Assembly: GCA_016839905.1 (NCBI GenBank)
Contig: JAEOTJ010000091.1
Span: 1 to 6,326 of the forward strand
Length of the DNA stretch: 6,326 nucleotides
Direction: 5' to 3'
DNA from: Promethearchaeota archaeon
Lineage (GTDB): Archaea > Asgardarchaeota > Lokiarchaeia > Sigynarchaeales > SOKP01
Below, one piece after another: positions 5,853 to 6,326 of the stretch; the first letter of the stretch is position 1; the number at the start of each line of letters is the position of its first letter. Both the position numbers and the translations under genes were made by a program. A model generated the notes under the pieces. It ran no database searches, was not told where the DNA came from, and worked only from the letters and a program-made list of their open reading frames with translations.

Positions 5853-5870
5853 TTTTTTTTTAAATTTTTT
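5853..5870 (+). terminator. Oligo-T terminator after the ectodomain gene
   Basis: Nine T's (5853-5861), three A's and six T's (5865-5870) lie about 30 bases after the stop at 5820. This fits archaeal intrinsic termination and would end the ABC cassette transcript before the second small gene. Confidence 0.5.
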
Positions 5871-5900
5871 AATTAATTTAGAACAAAAATAAATGGAATA

Positions 5901-5914
5901 TTATATATTATATA
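5901..5914 (+). promoter_or_regulatory. Possible TATA region of the second small membrane protein gene
   Basis: TTATATATTATATA lies about 23-36 bases before the TTG start. If it were the TATA box, transcription would start close to or inside the GGTGA at 5926-5930, so either the leader is very short or the real box is further upstream. This is a weak call in AT-rich sequence. Confidence 0.25.
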
Positions 5915-5936
5915 AGTAATAACAAGGTGAATAATA

Positions 5937-6197
5937 TTGATAAATGAAACACGTTTTGGGAGTAGATTAGCAGCGATAGATCCAATAATACTTATCATTG
6001 GTACAATTATTATGGTAGCAGCTTTAATTCTTTATATATATATGTCCCAGTATATCTATAAAGACGCTGTTAAAAGAGATTTAAATGCTGAATTATGGTT
6101 GCTCATAGCCTTTTTCTTTCCAATAGTTTCTTGGATTGTCTATTTTATAGTCAGAGATGTGAAACCTGATAAACCTATAAAGAAACCTAAAGAATAG
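5937..6197 (+). CDS. Small two-span membrane protein, PLDc_N-like (paralogue 2)
   Basis: An 86-residue paralogue of the protein at 2561-2830. The start is the TTG at 5937, with GGTGA six bases upstream. The nearby ATG at 5944 is out of frame, and the leader GGTGAATAA matches that of the first copy, which supports the TTG. Spans lie at about 17-37 and 54-72, linked by IYKDAVKRDLNAELW (40-54); the SWIVYF and VKP motifs are shared. Identity is highest in the link and second span and lowest in the first ten residues and the C-terminal tail. The conserved part is therefore the inward-facing basic link and second span, probably the functional surface. Its own T-tracts on both sides suggest a separate transcript from the ABC cassette. 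The role is unknown; a small membrane regulator or accessory subunit of the neighbouring transporter is the most economical guess. Confidence 0.83.
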   Translation: MINETRFGSRLAAIDPIILIIGTIIMVAALILYIYMSQYIYKDAVKRDLNAELWLLIAFFFPIVSWIVYFIVRDVKPDKPIKKPKE

Positions 6198-6212
6198 TTT
6201 TCTTTTTTTTTT
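6198..6212 (+). terminator. Oligo-T terminator after the second small gene
   Basis: T-run of four, one C, and ten T's (6203-6212) directly after the TAG at 6197. This is the same arrangement as after the first small gene and consistent with archaeal intrinsic termination. Confidence 0.55.
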
Positions 6213-6326
6213 ATTAATCAGTACTTGACTAAATAATAATACACCCCTTTCCTATTAATTCTTTTGTTCGACAAAATTTTGAGATGGGCGGGTCAAGATT
6301 CACGAAATATTCAAATGCACTCAACA
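6213..6326. other. Right-edge block without an assignable gene
   Basis: The last ~65 bases are visibly richer in G and C than the flanking DNA (ATGGGCGGGTCAAGATTCACG at 6284 onward). Frames are open to the window edge on both strands. On + an ATG at 6284 would give MGGSRFTKYSNALN. On the minus strand a frame entering at 6324 reads LSAFEYFVNLDPPISKFC and ends near 6231. Neither has a clear ribosome-binding site or a family I recognise. It could be the edge of a gene or of a mobile or repeat element. Confidence 0.3.

Noticed and set aside
1..6326. tRNA, rRNA, CRISPR array, complete insertion sequence
   Set aside because: No cloverleaf, no conserved rRNA segment, no regularly spaced repeats of 23-40 bases and no transposase motif seen on either strand.

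Overview
This is an AT-rich, gene-dense window that most likely comes from an archaeon, and I lean towards an Asgard (Lokiarchaeia-like) genome. The supporting signs are GGTGA/GGAGGTG ribosome-binding sites, long oligo-T tracts directly after stop codons (the usual archaeal intrinsic terminator), TATA-like boxes upstream of genes, and a ribbon-helix-helix domain fused to a receiver domain. None of these excludes a low-GC bacterium. I put archaeal origin at roughly 0.7 and Asgard somewhat lower.

Left part (1-2328): the window opens inside an unrecognised gene on the + strand (ends at 422). It converges on a two-gene minus-strand operon running from 2328 down to 485. The first gene of that operon encodes an unusual regulator with three parts: an N-terminal ribbon-helix-helix DNA-binding domain, a histidine-kinase-type dimerisation hairpin, and a C-terminal receiver. 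The second gene, 23 bases further on, encodes a three-span membrane histidine kinase without a recognisable extracytoplasmic sensor domain.

Middle (2329-2560): a 232-base divergent promoter region, extremely AT-rich. It carries five copies of an 8-mer of the form (T/A)TACATAA in both orientations, two A-tracts, and a direct repeat beside the regulator gene.

Right part (2561-6197): five genes on the + strand. A small two-span membrane protein comes first. It is followed by an ABC-2 type export cassette (ATPase, then a permease overlapping it by one base) and a secreted, acidic protein with one C-terminal membrane anchor. Last comes a second small membrane protein that is a clear paralogue of the first, about 60% identical over 80 aligned residues by hand count. 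The ATPase gene is interrupted by one in-frame TAA that falls exactly on the codon for the A-loop aromatic residue. Apart from that codon it reads intact from a good start to its stop.

Taken together, the window reads as a membrane-stress or export module: a two-component pair transcribed divergently from an ABC-2 transporter, an anchored ectodomain partner and two small membrane proteins. The arrangement (small PLDc_N-like membrane protein + ABC ATPase + permease next to a dedicated regulator) recalls the Bacillus yxlCDEFG/SigY locus, but the regulator type and the ectodomain protein differ. The ligand, the substrate and whether the transporter is functional cannot be told from the sequence. 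The last ~130 bases hold a T-tract terminator and a slightly more GC-rich block whose identity I cannot settle.
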